DNA of 64,000 nt. Source: Clostridiales bacterium (lineage in GTDB: Bacteria > Bacillota > Clostridia > Oscillospirales > CAG-272). The position numbers were made by a program, and so were the translations under genes. The stretch lies in assembly GCA_012514145.1 (NCBI GenBank), contig JAAZAV010000063.1, positions 1-64,000 of the forward strand. The letters run 5' to 3'. The notes beneath the pieces were generated by a model, which saw only the letters and a program-made list of their open reading frames with translations, made no database searches and had not been told where the DNA came from. This document shows positions 19,218 to 27,957 of this stretch, piece by piece (position 1 is the first letter of the stretch; every line of letters starts with the position of its first letter).

Positions 19218-19451
19218 ATGTACGATACCGTAAAGCAGCTTCTCGTCGATGAACTAAATGTAGAAGAAGAGGATATCCGTCCCGACGCGGAGCTTGTCAA
19301 CGACCTGGGCATCAACTCCCTGGAGCTTGCCGATCTCATCATGCTCTGTGAGGAGAAGTTTGATATAGAGATAAAGGACGACGACATCCGCGGCTTCGTC
19401 ACCGTCGAGGATGTTGTGGAATACCTCACCGGTATCGCCGGCGAAGAATGA
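19218..19451 (+). CDS. acpP: Acyl carrier protein
   Basis: 77 residues, acidic and helical, with the phosphopantetheine attachment serine (Ser34) in LGINSLELADL; Asn replaces the usual Asp before the Ser. It carries growing acyl chains on a 4'-phosphopantetheine arm in the cytosol. No fatty-acid synthase genes flank it; the nearest related gene is the acyl-CoA ligase about 11 kb upstream. A GGAGG site precedes the ATG. The gene symbol is assigned by family; it could also be a specialised (non-FASII) carrier. Confidence 0.9.
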   Translation: MYDTVKQLLVDELNVEEEDIRPDAELVNDLGINSLELADLIMLCEEKFDIEIKDDDIRGFVTVEDVVEYLTGIAGEE

Positions 19452-19585
19452 AATTATACCGGACCCGGGGAGAAACCGACCCGGGATGTACGGTTTTATG
19501 GCTTTGCGGCTGTTTCCGGATTTTTCGGAAGCACCCGCTTTAATGCTGAAATAGCTGAAATAATGGAAAGAGAGGTGCGGCATCT

Positions 19586-20284
19586 TTGAAAATCCTCCTG
19601 GCAATCATTGTAATTCTGGCAGTGCTGCTTTCTCTTGCCGCCGTCATAGCCATAGCTCTGATACTAAAGTCCTCCATAGACACCGACAGGCTGCTGCAGA
19701 CGGTGAATCGTCCACGCAGCTTCGTGCGCTCACTGCTTCGTGTGGGACTGGGACGCTATCCGGTCATAGCACCGGTATATCTCCCCTCCCCCGACGCCCC
19801 CGGGCGCATAGTCCGGATTGACGCCATAACGGTAACCCGCGGCGGCGTCACGGTGGTAAAGTCGGTGCCCGAGCCGGGACATTACGTGAACCTGCCATAC
19901 TCAAACTGGCAGCTGCATACGGGCGGAAGCGCCATGATGATCCTCTCGCCCTTCGCCCTCAACAACGAAGCCTGGCGTGCGGTCACTGCCCTGCTTACCT
20001 CCAACGGCTACACGGTGCCGGTGCACAATCTGGTTGTGCTCAGCGCCTACGATGTCTCTTTCGCCAACTATGAGGAGCTGCTTGTGACAGCCGATGAGCT
20101 GATACCCTGCATACGTTCCCTCGACCGCAGCCGCAGTCTTTCGCTGCGCCGGATGTGGGAGATACGCAAATTCATACGTCAGAACCGCATTGACCCCCGC
20201 AGGATCAAAAGGCTCGCGGAACAGCAGATGTATGCTCAGGGACAGATGCAGGCAGGTCGAAATTACCGGAATCCCGATCAATAA
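19586..20284 (+). CDS. Membrane-anchored protein with degenerate NERD-like domain
   Basis: 232 residues, TTG start with a GAAAGAGAGGTG site; no in-frame ATG lies upstream. A transmembrane helix (3-28) is followed by a domain resembling the nuclease-related domain (NERD): RIVRIDAITVTRGGVTVVKSV aligns with the NERD core, keeping the first Asp (Asp79). The catalytic E-x-K is replaced by K92-S-V94. A helical, basic and Gln-rich C-terminus follows. Active nuclease function is therefore unlikely if the alignment is right. The gene lies 134 bases after the acyl carrier protein gene and ends at a strong bidirectional terminator. Confidence 0.5.
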   Translation: MKILLAIIVILAVLLSLAAVIAIALILKSSIDTDRLLQTVNRPRSFVRSLLRVGLGRYPVIAPVYLPSPDAPGRIVRIDAITVTRGGVTVVKSVPEPGHYVNLPYSNWQLHTGGSAMMILSPFALNNEAWRAVTALLTSNGYTVPVHNLVVLSAYDVSFANYEELLVTADELIPCIRSLDRSRSLSLRRMWEIRKFIRQNRIDPRRIKRLAEQQMYAQGQMQAGRNYRNPDQ

Positions 20285-20318
20285 TAAAGGGCAGCCCAAA
20301 ATAAGGCTGCCCTTTATT
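20283..20318. terminator. Bidirectional intrinsic terminator
   Basis: Perfect 14-base arms AATAAAGGGCAGCC and GGCTGCCCTTTATT around an 8-base loop, between the NERD-like gene (plus) and the SGNH gene (minus). Confidence 0.85.
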
Positions 20319-20343
20319 CATATGCAATTCACACTTCCGCGTC

Positions 20344-21423
20344 TCAGCTTATTCCGAAGGCTGCGATGCGGATTTTGTTTCCCTCGGACTGCTCGTGCTT
20401 TTTGCCGGCGACCCGCAGCCGCAGAATATGCTCGCCCGGGGCAAGATTGCCGTATAACAGCGGCAGGGCTATCCGGTTGAAATTCAGACAGTATCTGTCC
20501 CATGCGCGGACGGTTTTCTCCTCGCCGCCGTCAAGGCTGCAGATAATGTCGCCGCCGTCCTTTGCCAGCATCCAGTAGACGCCAGCTTCTCTGCCGGTGA
20601 AGCGCAGTTCCAGCGCCGAGCCTATGTCATCCGATTCGATGTAGTGCTCATATCGGCCGCAGAGCGGTTTATCAACGAGAGTCCAGCCCTTTTGTCTCTG
20701 ACCGGAACCGCATTCAATAAGACCTGCGGCGTCGAGCAGCCGGGCGTCGGTCTTTAGCGAATCGGCGGGATTCTTCGGCTCGGGCATAACGTGTTCTTTA
20801 AGTGCCTCGGGGGCTTCTCCGGACAGCGCCGGCCGCAGCACGTCAATAACCGCATCGGCGCAGAACCTGTGCCCTCCCTCGCCGGGGTGTACCGTATCGG
20901 GGGCGTATACCGTCCAATCGCCTCCCGCCCTGTTCACCGCATAGGCGAGATGTATTCCCATGTCTATCCGGGGAAGATTGTAGTGCCGCCCGAGATCATC
21001 GTGCGCCTGCCTGGCTACCGAGGGTCTGCCGTCGGTATAGGCATCCCAGGCGGCTTTTGTTATGGTGTAGACTATTATGATATCCACATAGGGGTTTGCC
21101 CGGCGCAGCTTGCGGAATATCGACTCGCTGTTCACCGACACGCCGTCATAGTCGCAGGCGAAGCCGTCGTTCACCGAGAATTCGAAGAATACCAGATCGG
21201 GTTTATGGGCTATGACGTCGCGATCACAGCGGTATAACCCCACAAAGGAGCCTGTGCCGCCGATTGCCGAGTTGACGTTTGTAATCTCCGCCTCGGGAAA
21301 GGCTTCCCGCATCCAGCTTTCGGTCATCCCCCGCCAGCCCTTCATTTCGGTTATCGAGCCGCCGAAGTAGCTGACCGTCAGTTTTTTCGCCGTTTTCAGC
21401 AGGTATCTTGTGTTTTCAAGCAT
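20344..21423 (-). CDS. SGNH/GDSL-type hydrolase
   Basis: 359 residues. The SGNH blocks are clear: nucleophile Ser23 in YFGGSIT, the oxyanion Gly55/56 region (NSAIGGTGS), Asn85 in FEFSVND, and Asp176/His179 in APDTVHPGEGGH. An extra beta-rich C-terminal domain of about 130 residues follows. The enzyme is an esterase, probably a carbohydrate deacetylase or acyl-esterase; no signal peptide is present, so it acts inside the cell. A GGGGAGG site precedes the start, and the gene overlaps the end of the upstream cysteine-protease-like gene by 8 bases, forming an operon with it and the AraC gene. Confidence 0.85.
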   Translation of the reverse strand: MLENTRYLLKTAKKLTVSYFGGSITEMKGWRGMTESWMREAFPEAEITNVNSAIGGTGSFVGLYRCDRDVIAHKPDLVFFEFSVNDGFACDYDGVSVNSESIFRKLRRANPYVDIIIVYTITKAAWDAYTDGRPSVARQAHDDLGRHYNLPRIDMGIHLAYAVNRAGGDWTVYAPDTVHPGEGGHRFCADAVIDVLRPALSGEAPEALKEHVMPEPKNPADSLKTDARLLDAAGLIECGSGQRQKGWTLVDKPLCGRYEHYIESDDIGSALELRFTGREAGVYWMLAKDGGDIICSLDGGEEKTVRAWDRYCLNFNRIALPLLYGNLAPGEHILRLRVAGKKHEQSEGNKIRIAAFGIS

Positions 21424-22063
21424 TTTTGTTTTCCTCCCCTTTTGTGTGATTTTCTGTTTCCTCTATCGTTATCATGAAGTGCAGCCTTGCCTTGGCGCGG
21501 CGGCGGAGAAACCCGGGCAGAGTGTTCACTACCCCCCGAGAGCCGTATACGGCGTTCAGGAAGCGGAAACGGGTATCTTCGTCTTTATTCACATTCACGT
21601 TCTCGGGTGCGCCGTCACCATGGTTATCCCCCACCGCATGAAAGGCGACAAAATGCGCCCCCCTGCCGTGCCAGTACATGACAATGCCGGCGCGGATATT
21701 CCCGTCTCCCGGCCGTCCGGCGCTAAGTCTTAACCCCCATTTCAGTTTCAGCCTGCCGCCGGAGTTTTCAAGGAACGGTTTAAGCCGTCTGCGCAGGAAG
21801 GAGACCAGGGTCAAAGGATTGGTTCCCAACAGCCCGAAGAGCAGCGTGGAGTGCCGCATACCAATCGCCACCGCCCGCCAGCCGCCTTCATCACAGCCGC
21901 AGATGCGCAGAAGATTGAAAGCCGCTATCCAGCCGCAGCCGTTGTAGTCCGAATTCTTTATCCCGTATGGCACGGCGGCGGTTTTGCGCTGGTCGATGAT
22001 GAAGCCGTCGGCCGAGAATGCCTCTGCCGGCAGAGCGTGGGGTATTTTTCGTTTTCCTGACAT
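21416..22063 (-). CDS. Putative C39/papain-like cysteine-protease-fold protein
   Basis: 215 residues. I do not recognise a named family. A possible catalytic triad is visible: Cys43 in NSDYNGCGWIAAFN (compare the xNCGxA motif of C39-like peptidases), His137 in GAHFVAFHAV and Asn170 in FRFLNAVYG. The rest is basic, with no signal peptide or membrane helix. It sits between an AraC regulator (15 bases upstream) and an SGNH hydrolase (8-base overlap), so the three are one operon. The fold assignment is inference from motif spacing. Confidence 0.5.
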   Translation of the reverse strand: MSGKRKIPHALPAEAFSADGFIIDQRKTAAVPYGIKNSDYNGCGWIAAFNLLRICGCDEGGWRAVAIGMRHSTLLFGLLGTNPLTLVSFLRRRLKPFLENSGGRLKLKWGLRLSAGRPGDGNIRAGIVMYWHGRGAHFVAFHAVGDNHGDGAPENVNVNKDEDTRFRFLNAVYGSRGVVNTLPGFLRRRAKARLHFMITIEETENHTKGEENKNA

Positions 22064-22078
22064 ATTTGCCGGCTTCGG

Positions 22079-22966
22079 TCAGCCTTCCCTTCCCCGCGGC
22101 GTGGTGCCGCGGTATTTTTTGTACAAGCGGTGGAAATAGGACGCGTCGCGGAAACCGGTGAGCCTTGCCGCTTCCTCCACGGTGACCCCGTCGGCACTCA
22201 ACAGCTCGGCTGCCTTGTCGATACGCAGACGGTTGCGGTATTCCACGGGCGGGATGCCTCCCGAATATTCGGTGAAGAGTCTGCGAAAGCCCGTGACGCT
22301 TACAGCGCACATCCTGGCAAGTTCCTCCACGCCCGTATTCTCGTATGGCGATTCTTCTATGCGCCGGATCGCGGGCAGAATCGGCGAGAAACGGCTCCCG
22401 TCCAGTTCGCGGCGGCGCATGTCGCAAAGCAGCGCCGTAAACAGCTCGTAGAAAAGGCTCTGAGCCTTCAGTCCGCTCATGGGCTGCATATAGGTGCGCT
22501 GCAGGGCGGCGAAGCGGGGCTTATAAGGGCTCGCGGCGTCACTCAGAAGGATTTGCGGCGTTTTGCCGATAACAGCCGGTTCGCCCGCCGAAATGTACAG
22601 CTGAAAATCGGCGACAAGCATACTGTCGTATCCGGAACCGGCTTCATCTTCGGTTATGCGGAAGGCGTATTCGCCGCCGCAAGGGATATATAAGATATCT
22701 CCGGGAGTTAATATGAAACCGCCTCCCTCAAAACTGTACTCGCGCCGTCCGCCAAGATACAGCGAGAGCACCGAACAGTTCCGCGCCGAATTAACGCTGC
22801 CGTTTGAAAAGGCGCGCGAATAGCCTGCCGGCTCGCGAATAGCCGCCGTCCGCAGAAGCGTCAGACCCGCTCCTCTCTCGAGCATTGCGGCGGGAGAGAT
22901 AACACGCCGCGATTCACTGGGGGCATTTGTCGAATCGTCCATATTAATGCTCATATTGTCCATTGT
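22079..22966 (-). CDS. AraC-family transcriptional regulator
   Basis: 295 residues from the ATG at 22966. An N-terminal AraC-type cupin-like ligand domain is followed by a C-terminal double helix-turn-helix: the second motif reads EAARLTGFRDASYFHRLYKKYRG-type, and PVEYRNRLRIDKA links the two. An upstream in-frame ATG at 23053 is rejected because it would overlap the divergent gene and the promoter for this gene lies between. It probably senses a sugar and controls its own operon and perhaps the divergent Fe-S gene. Confidence 0.85.
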   Translation of the reverse strand, partial: TMDNMSINMDDSTNAPSESRRVISPAAMLERGAGLTLLRTAAIREPAGYSRAFSNGSVNSARNCSVLSLYLGGRREYSFEGGGFILTPGDILYIPCGGEYAFRITEDEAGSGYDSMLVADFQLYISAGEPAVIGKTPQILLSDAASPYKPRFAALQRTYMQPMSGLKAQSLFYELFTALLCDMRRRELDGSRFSPILPAIRRIEESPYENTGVEELARMCAVSVTGFRRLFTEYSGGIPPVEYRNRLRIDKAAELLSADGVTVEEAARLTGFRDASYFHRLYKKYRGTTPRGREG

Positions 22967-22991
22967 ATTTTCTTTACATAAAGGGTATAAT
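22963..22991 (+). promoter_or_regulatory. Promoter of the Fe-S reductase gene, overlapping the AraC start
   Basis: TTGTAT (22963-22968), 17 bases, TATAAT (22986-22991). The -35 hexamer overlaps the AraC start codon region, so the two divergent transcription units are interlocked. Confidence 0.6.
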
Positions 22992-23024
22992 GATGCTGAA
23001 ATCCTACATTCGACTATCGGTTTT

Positions 23025-23053
23025 ATTATATCACAGGAGGAAACAACATGCAA
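23025..23053 (-). promoter_or_regulatory. Promoter of the AraC operon, overlapping the Fe-S gene start
   Basis: Minus strand TTGCAT (23053-23048), 17 bases, TATAAT (23030-23025). The -35 hexamer covers the start codon of the divergent Fe-S gene. This supports the AraC start at 22966. Confidence 0.6.
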
Positions 23054-24058
23054 GAGTTGACTTCGGCAATGGTAAAGGAGCAGGCAAAGCTGTTCGGCGC
23101 CGACCTTTGCGGCATCGCGTCGATGGACCGCTTCGAAGGCGCGCCGCCTCAGGCCGACCCGCGCTTCATATTCCCCAGGGCGAAGGTATGTATTATGCTC
23201 GCCTTCCGCATTCCCAGGGGTTATTTCCGGGGTATAGAGGAGGGCACCCTCTTCTCTGTCTATCCCTCTATGGGCTATGGCGGAATCAATATGGTGGTGT
23301 CTCCGCTGACGCTTCGATGGCTGTCCTGCTGGATCGAGGATTTCGGCTGGGAAGCGGCGCCGGTGCCCAACATTTTCTCAAACTCATCCACCGGCTTCTC
23401 CACGCAGAAATACGATCCGCAGCACGCCATACCGGTGCGCGAGGGGCTCCCCGCTCCCGATATCCTGGTTGACTACCGTATAGCCGCCTTCTGCGCGGGT
23501 TTGGGACAGATAGGCTACAGCAAGGTGTTCCTCACCCCCGAGTTCGGTCCCTTCCAGCGCTTTGCCATGATGCTCACCGACGCGCCCCTTGAGCCCGACC
23601 CCATATATGAAGGCAAGCTCTGCGACCGCTGCATGCGCTGCGCCAGAGCCTGCGCCGGAAAGGCTATTTCCACCACCGAAACCGAATCGATAACGGTGGC
23701 GGGTCATAAAATCGAGTGGGGCAAGCTGGACTATCTGCGCTGCAGCACGGCTTACATGGGCGGCACAGAGGAATACAATCCCTTCCTGCCCGAGGGCATT
23801 GATGTGGAGAAGATGGCTGAAAGCTATCACGGCAGTAAAAGCGGCTGGAACGGCTATCCCGCTCATCTCGGCCACAACGCCTCCATCGAGGGCGCCCGGG
23901 GCTGTATGCGGGAGTGCTATGTGCATCTTGAGGAGCGGGGCGTGCTGACAAAGCCCTTCCACAACAAATTCCGCGACAGGAAGCCCTGGGTCATCACTCC
24001 CGAAATGCGCCGGGAATTCTTCGCCCGCGGCAAGGGCGAAGAGAACGCAGAAGAATAG
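23048..24058 (+). CDS. QueG-related 4Fe-4S reductase-like protein
   Basis: 336 residues, related to epoxyqueuosine-reductase/reductive-dehalogenase-type proteins. The N-terminal region (AKLFGADLCGIASMDRFEG) and AFCAGLGQIGYSKVFLTPEFGP match this family, and one 4Fe-4S motif (Cys192, 195, 198, 202) is present. Only one such cluster motif is seen, where QueG has two, so a QueG function is unlikely. It is cytosolic. The AGGAGG site before the ATG is strong. The next gene, a solute-binding lipoprotein, starts 36 bases after the stop. Confidence 0.75.
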   Translation: MQELTSAMVKEQAKLFGADLCGIASMDRFEGAPPQADPRFIFPRAKVCIMLAFRIPRGYFRGIEEGTLFSVYPSMGYGGINMVVSPLTLRWLSCWIEDFGWEAAPVPNIFSNSSTGFSTQKYDPQHAIPVREGLPAPDILVDYRIAAFCAGLGQIGYSKVFLTPEFGPFQRFAMMLTDAPLEPDPIYEGKLCDRCMRCARACAGKAISTTETESITVAGHKIEWGKLDYLRCSTAYMGGTEEYNPFLPEGIDVEKMAESYHGSKSGWNGYPAHLGHNASIEGARGCMRECYVHLEERGVLTKPFHNKFRDRKPWVITPEMRREFFARGKGEENAEE

Positions 24059-24094
24059 AAACAGATTATAAGCTGCATACGGGGGTTGCGCAAA

Positions 24095-25591
24095 ATGAAA
24101 AATACTGCTATAATGCTTTCGCTTGCACTGATACTCGCGCTTACAGCCGCGCTGACCGCCTGCGGCGGCGGTACCGGGAAAACACCCGCTGCCGATGCCG
24201 CGACGGCAGGTGAGGCCACCGAGGCTGTTACAATCGGCGAGACCTCATCGGCGCGTGTCGAGCCGGAACTGCCCGATGTCGCCTTTGACGGCGCGGAATT
24301 TAACATTTACGGCTTCTCGCTGTGGGGAAACCATTACCTCACGGCGGAGGAGCTGACCGGCGAGGTTCTGGACGACGCTCTCTATGAGCGGGACAGCCGG
24401 ATTGAAGACAAGTATGACATATCGCTGCGCTATGAAATCTACGAGCGCGATCCCGGCAAGGTGGTAAACCTTGTGGTAACGACGGTCACTGCCGGCGACA
24501 ACGCCGTTGACCTTGCATCTCCAAGCACCCAGAACATGGCGGGCGCCATATCCGACGGGCATTTCATGAACCTGTACGACGTGCCGTATCTCGATTTAAG
24601 CAAGCCCTGGTGGGATGCCGACTCGGCGGAGGATTTTTCGCTGGGCGGGCGACTTTACATGGCTGTGAACAGCATGAACGTGCTCTGCGACAATGTGACC
24701 GCCGCGGTCTTCTTCAACAAGGAGCTGGCCGAGAGCCACAACCTTGAAAATCCCTATGATCTGGTAGATTCGGGCGGCTGGACCTGGCAGAAGATGTATG
24801 AGATGGCGAAGGTCACCAGCTCCGACCTTGACGGCGACGGCGCCATGACCGACCTTGACCGCTATGGCGTTGTAACATCCTCACTCGGGCTGCAGGACGC
24901 CATGTTAAACTGCGGCGAGCCGGTTATTGCCAAGGACAAGGAGGATTATCCCGTCCTCGCGCTCGGCACCTCACGCTCCGCAGAGGTGGCGGAGACTATA
25001 TTCAACATCATGAACGACGCTCAGAACGTCATCTGGGTGGACAAGTATCAGGGAAAGTACAAAGACGCCTGGCAGGATCTGATGTACCCCATGTTCAAGG
25101 AAGGCCGGGGCATGTTCATCTCCCGCGCCTATGTGCAGTATGTCAACTATTTTCGGGACTCGGAGGTGGACTACGGCATACTGCCCCGCCCCAAGTACGA
25201 CGAGAAACAGGAGCGCTATTATCACGACGTGAACAACTACTGGGCAAACTGCATAGTAGTGCCTGCCGCGGTGGAGAGCCTCGAAATGACCGGCGTCATC
25301 ACCGAAGCTCTTGCCGCCGAGTCGCTGTACGGCGTCACTCCCGCCAATTACGACATGTCGATTGTCAACAAACAGCTGCGCGATGTCGATTCGGAGCGCA
25401 TGCTTAAGATTATCTATTCCTCACGGGTCTTCGACTACGGTCAGATAACCTCCTGGTCGTCCATGAAGAGCAAGCTGCAGAACATGGTGAAAACAGGAAG
25501 CTTCACCTTCGCCTCCGACTATGCCGCCGACAAGACCGCCGCGGAAGTGGGACTCGAGAAGTTCATTGAACAGATGAAGGCGCTCAAGTAA
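24095..25591 (+). CDS. Solute-binding lipoprotein (family 1 type)
   Basis: 498 residues from the ATG at 24095, chosen over the TTG at 24086. A lipoprotein signal with the lipobox ALTAC leads into a carbohydrate-type binding domain. A DLDGDGAMTDLDRYG loop resembles the calcium loop of its relatives in the window. No ABC permease gene is near. It lies between the Fe-S protein and a U32-like protein on the same strand, so the three may be co-expressed. Confidence 0.85.
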   Translation: MKNTAIMLSLALILALTAALTACGGGTGKTPAADAATAGEATEAVTIGETSSARVEPELPDVAFDGAEFNIYGFSLWGNHYLTAEELTGEVLDDALYERDSRIEDKYDISLRYEIYERDPGKVVNLVVTTVTAGDNAVDLASPSTQNMAGAISDGHFMNLYDVPYLDLSKPWWDADSAEDFSLGGRLYMAVNSMNVLCDNVTAAVFFNKELAESHNLENPYDLVDSGGWTWQKMYEMAKVTSSDLDGDGAMTDLDRYGVVTSSLGLQDAMLNCGEPVIAKDKEDYPVLALGTSRSAEVAETIFNIMNDAQNVIWVDKYQGKYKDAWQDLMYPMFKEGRGMFISRAYVQYVNYFRDSEVDYGILPRPKYDEKQERYYHDVNNYWANCIVVPAAVESLEMTGVITEALAAESLYGVTPANYDMSIVNKQLRDVDSERMLKIIYSSRVFDYGQITSWSSMKSKLQNMVKTGSFTFASDYAADKTAAEVGLEKFIEQMKALK

Positions 25592-25633
25592 CAAGCAAAA
25601 CAACAACCAACCAAAGAAAAGGACTGATATTCC

Positions 25634-26668
25634 ATGAAATTCGCAGTAGGTTACCAGTTGGCAGAGGGGAACGAGACCCCCTTCTCCGAGCTTATCTCCG
25701 ACTATACCGACAAGATATCCGAGGTGTATTTCCCCTGGCTTGACATCGCCACCGGGCGTTCTGCCATAGCCACGCGGCACGGCGCCACCGACTGGACCTC
25801 ACAGGCGCGGCTCGAGGGTGAACTCGTCCGCTTCCGCGAGATGGGGATAAAACTCGACCTGCTGCTCAACGCCAACTGCTACGGACGGCTGTCCATGTCG
25901 GAGGAGCTGCGAAACCGGGTCGGCTCGCTGCTCGAGTATCTGAAATATCAGTCGCCGGTGGGGGGCGTGGACATTGTCACCACCGCCTCTCCCTTCATCG
26001 CCGAGACGGTAAAGAAATATTTCCCCGAGATAGACGTGCGCGCCTCGGTGAACATGTGGCTGGGCACCGTCAAATCCATGAGCTACCTGGCGGACATCTT
26101 CGACTCCTTCTATGTGCAGAGGGAATACAACCGGGATATCCCCTACATTCTCGAGCTGAAAAAGTGGTGCGACGAGCACGGCAAGGGGCTTTACATGCTG
26201 GCTAACAGCGGCTGCTTCAGCTACTGCACCGGTCACAGCTTCCACGACAATCTGGTCGCCCACGAGGCGGAGATAGCCGAGACAAAGAATGTGAGCGACT
26301 TCATGCCCTACACCTGCTGGCGGTACCTCAAAAAGCGCGAGAACTGGCACACCATACTGCAGAACAGCTGGGTGCGCCCCGAGGACATTCACAACTACGA
26401 GGGGATTATAAGCACCGTCAAGCTGGCGACCCGCATGCATGCCCGTCCGCTTATGGTAATTGACGCCTACTGCCGCGGCCGCTTCTACGGCAATCTGCCC
26501 GACCTGATGGAGCCGGGCTTCGCACCCGCCATTGAACCCTACATCATCGACAACAAGGCGCTGCCTGACGACTTCTTCGAGCGCACCTCGACCTGCGACC
26601 GGCGCTGCCACAGCTGCGACTACTGCAAAAACGCCCTTGAAGCCGCCCTTATCAAAATGGAACCCTGA
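25634..26668 (+). CDS. U32-peptidase-like TIM-barrel protein with Cys-rich tail
   Basis: 344 residues. The overall pattern (EVYFPWLD, a long helical barrel, VRASVNMWLG, ANSGCFSYCTGHSFHD) recalls the peptidase U32 / UbiU-UbiV fold. The C-terminus holds CDRRCHSCDYC, a tight four-cysteine group that could bind an Fe-S cluster or zinc, and two further Cys lie in the GCFSYC segment. U32-type proteins act as collagenase-like peptidases or Fe-S hydroxylases. The exact role is unknown. It follows the solute-binding lipoprotein by 42 bases and ends at a strong terminator. Confidence 0.6.
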   Translation: MKFAVGYQLAEGNETPFSELISDYTDKISEVYFPWLDIATGRSAIATRHGATDWTSQARLEGELVRFREMGIKLDLLLNANCYGRLSMSEELRNRVGSLLEYLKYQSPVGGVDIVTTASPFIAETVKKYFPEIDVRASVNMWLGTVKSMSYLADIFDSFYVQREYNRDIPYILELKKWCDEHGKGLYMLANSGCFSYCTGHSFHDNLVAHEAEIAETKNVSDFMPYTCWRYLKKRENWHTILQNSWVRPEDIHNYEGIISTVKLATRMHARPLMVIDAYCRGRFYGNLPDLMEPGFAPAIEPYIIDNKALPDDFFERTSTCDRRCHSCDYCKNALEAALIKMEP

Positions 26669-26680
26669 CCGAAATACATG

Positions 26681-26715
26681 ACCGGCTCCGATTACGGCGC
26701 CGGTTTTTTGTTTTT
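26681..26715 (+). terminator. Intrinsic terminator
   Basis: ACCGGC/GCCGGT stem with an inner CCG/CGG pairing, followed by a T-rich run (TTTTTTGTTTTT). It closes the Fe-S / lipoprotein / U32-like transcript. Confidence 0.85.
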
Positions 26716-26751
26716 ATCTCGTTATATTCATGAAAATACACTTTTTTACGA

Positions 26752-26780
26752 TTTACAAACGGCGGATTTTGCGCTACAAT
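26752..26780 (+). promoter_or_regulatory. Promoter of the Gfo/Idh - glycyl radical operon
   Basis: TTTACA (26752-26757), 17 bases, TACAAT (26775-26780). No terminator is evident between here and 34434, so it may drive the whole run of genes from 26843 to 34416. Confidence 0.7.
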
Positions 26781-26842
26781 GGGGTATGATGGATATTTCG
26801 ACAATTATAAAGACATTGACATGCTGAATGGAGGCAAACGAC

Positions 26843-27934
26843 ATGGCAAAATGGAAGGTAGCGGTGGTGGGCTGCGGCAGCTTCGCCAACGGGCAGTATT
26901 TCCCCAACATCTCAAAGACCGCGGATGCCGAGTGCGTGGCGGCGGTGGACATAGTGCCGGAGCGCGCAAAGGCGGCTGCCGAGAAATTCGGCGTTCCGAA
27001 CTGGTATTCGAGCGTTGAGGAGCTTATAGAGAAGTGCGATTTCGACATCGCCATCGACGCGGCGTCCATCCCGGCTCACTATGATATCAACATGGCGGTG
27101 CTGCGCTCGGGGCACCATCTCATTTCCCAGAAGCCGGCGGCGCTGACCGTCGACCTAATGACCGAGGAGATAGAGACGGCAAAGGCAAACAATGTGAAGT
27201 TCGTCTGCGTGCCGATTCATGTCATGACCCCCGACCAGATGATGGCAATGGAGATAATCGAAAAGGGTATCATCGGCAGGGTACTGTCGGTGAAATGCGT
27301 ATCTGCCCACGGAGGCCCCGAGTATTTCCAGGGGCGGAAAAACGACCCCTCATGGTTCTACGGAGCCGACGCGGGGGCGATGTTCGACATGGGTGTCCAT
27401 GCCCTGCACAAGGTCACCGGCATCATGGGTCCGGCGAAGCGGCTGGGCTGCATGGCGGCCACCGGCATGCGTGAGCGCATCTGCCGCTCGGGCGCCTTCG
27501 ACGGCGTGAAGATAAAGACCGACTATCTCCCCGACACCTACTATATAGCGTTAGATTTCGGAGGCGACCGGGTAGGGCTTGTGGACACAGGTTTCCACGA
27601 GAGAGCCTCAAAGTGCCCGCCGCTTGAGATATACGGCGAGAACGGCGTTATCTCCTTCTACGATCACGGCGGCAAGTGGCCGGTTCCCGACGTCTATACC
27701 GACCTGCCCGAATACGGCCCCAGGGGCTGGAAGAAGGCGGATGAGTTCGTCGAGGACAAACGCCCCGAGTTCTTCACCCAGTGCTGCCCGCTTGCCGATA
27801 TGGTGAACGCCCTGGAGAACGATTGTGAGCCGATGCTCACCCCCGAACATGCCCGCCACGTCATTGAGATAATGTCCCGCATGCACGAGGCATACGAGGG
27901 CGGAATCTTCATCGACCTCAAAACCACATTCTAA
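26843..27934 (+). CDS. Gfo/Idh/MocA family oxidoreductase (1 of 4 in cluster)
   Basis: 363 residues from the ATG at 26843; the GGAGG just upstream would be internal to the longer reading from 26828. Rossmann motif VVGCGSFANG binds NAD(P). The usual EKP motif is QKP here (SQKPAAL). The catalytic region FDMGVHALHKV keeps the D-x-G-x-H. Such enzymes oxidise or reduce sugars, inositols or sugar acids using NAD(P)H. First gene of the cluster. Confidence 0.85.
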   Translation: MAKWKVAVVGCGSFANGQYFPNISKTADAECVAAVDIVPERAKAAAEKFGVPNWYSSVEELIEKCDFDIAIDAASIPAHYDINMAVLRSGHHLISQKPAALTVDLMTEEIETAKANNVKFVCVPIHVMTPDQMMAMEIIEKGIIGRVLSVKCVSAHGGPEYFQGRKNDPSWFYGADAGAMFDMGVHALHKVTGIMGPAKRLGCMAATGMRERICRSGAFDGVKIKTDYLPDTYYIALDFGGDRVGLVDTGFHERASKCPPLEIYGENGVISFYDHGGKWPVPDVYTDLPEYGPRGWKKADEFVEDKRPEFFTQCCPLADMVNALENDCEPMLTPEHARHVIEIMSRMHEAYEGGIFIDLKTTF

Positions 27935-27957
27935 GACCGAGACGGAGAGGACAGAAT

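Noticed and set aside
23048-24058. QueG (epoxyqueuosine reductase) assignment
   Set aside because: Only one 4Fe-4S motif instead of two; kept as QueG-related only.
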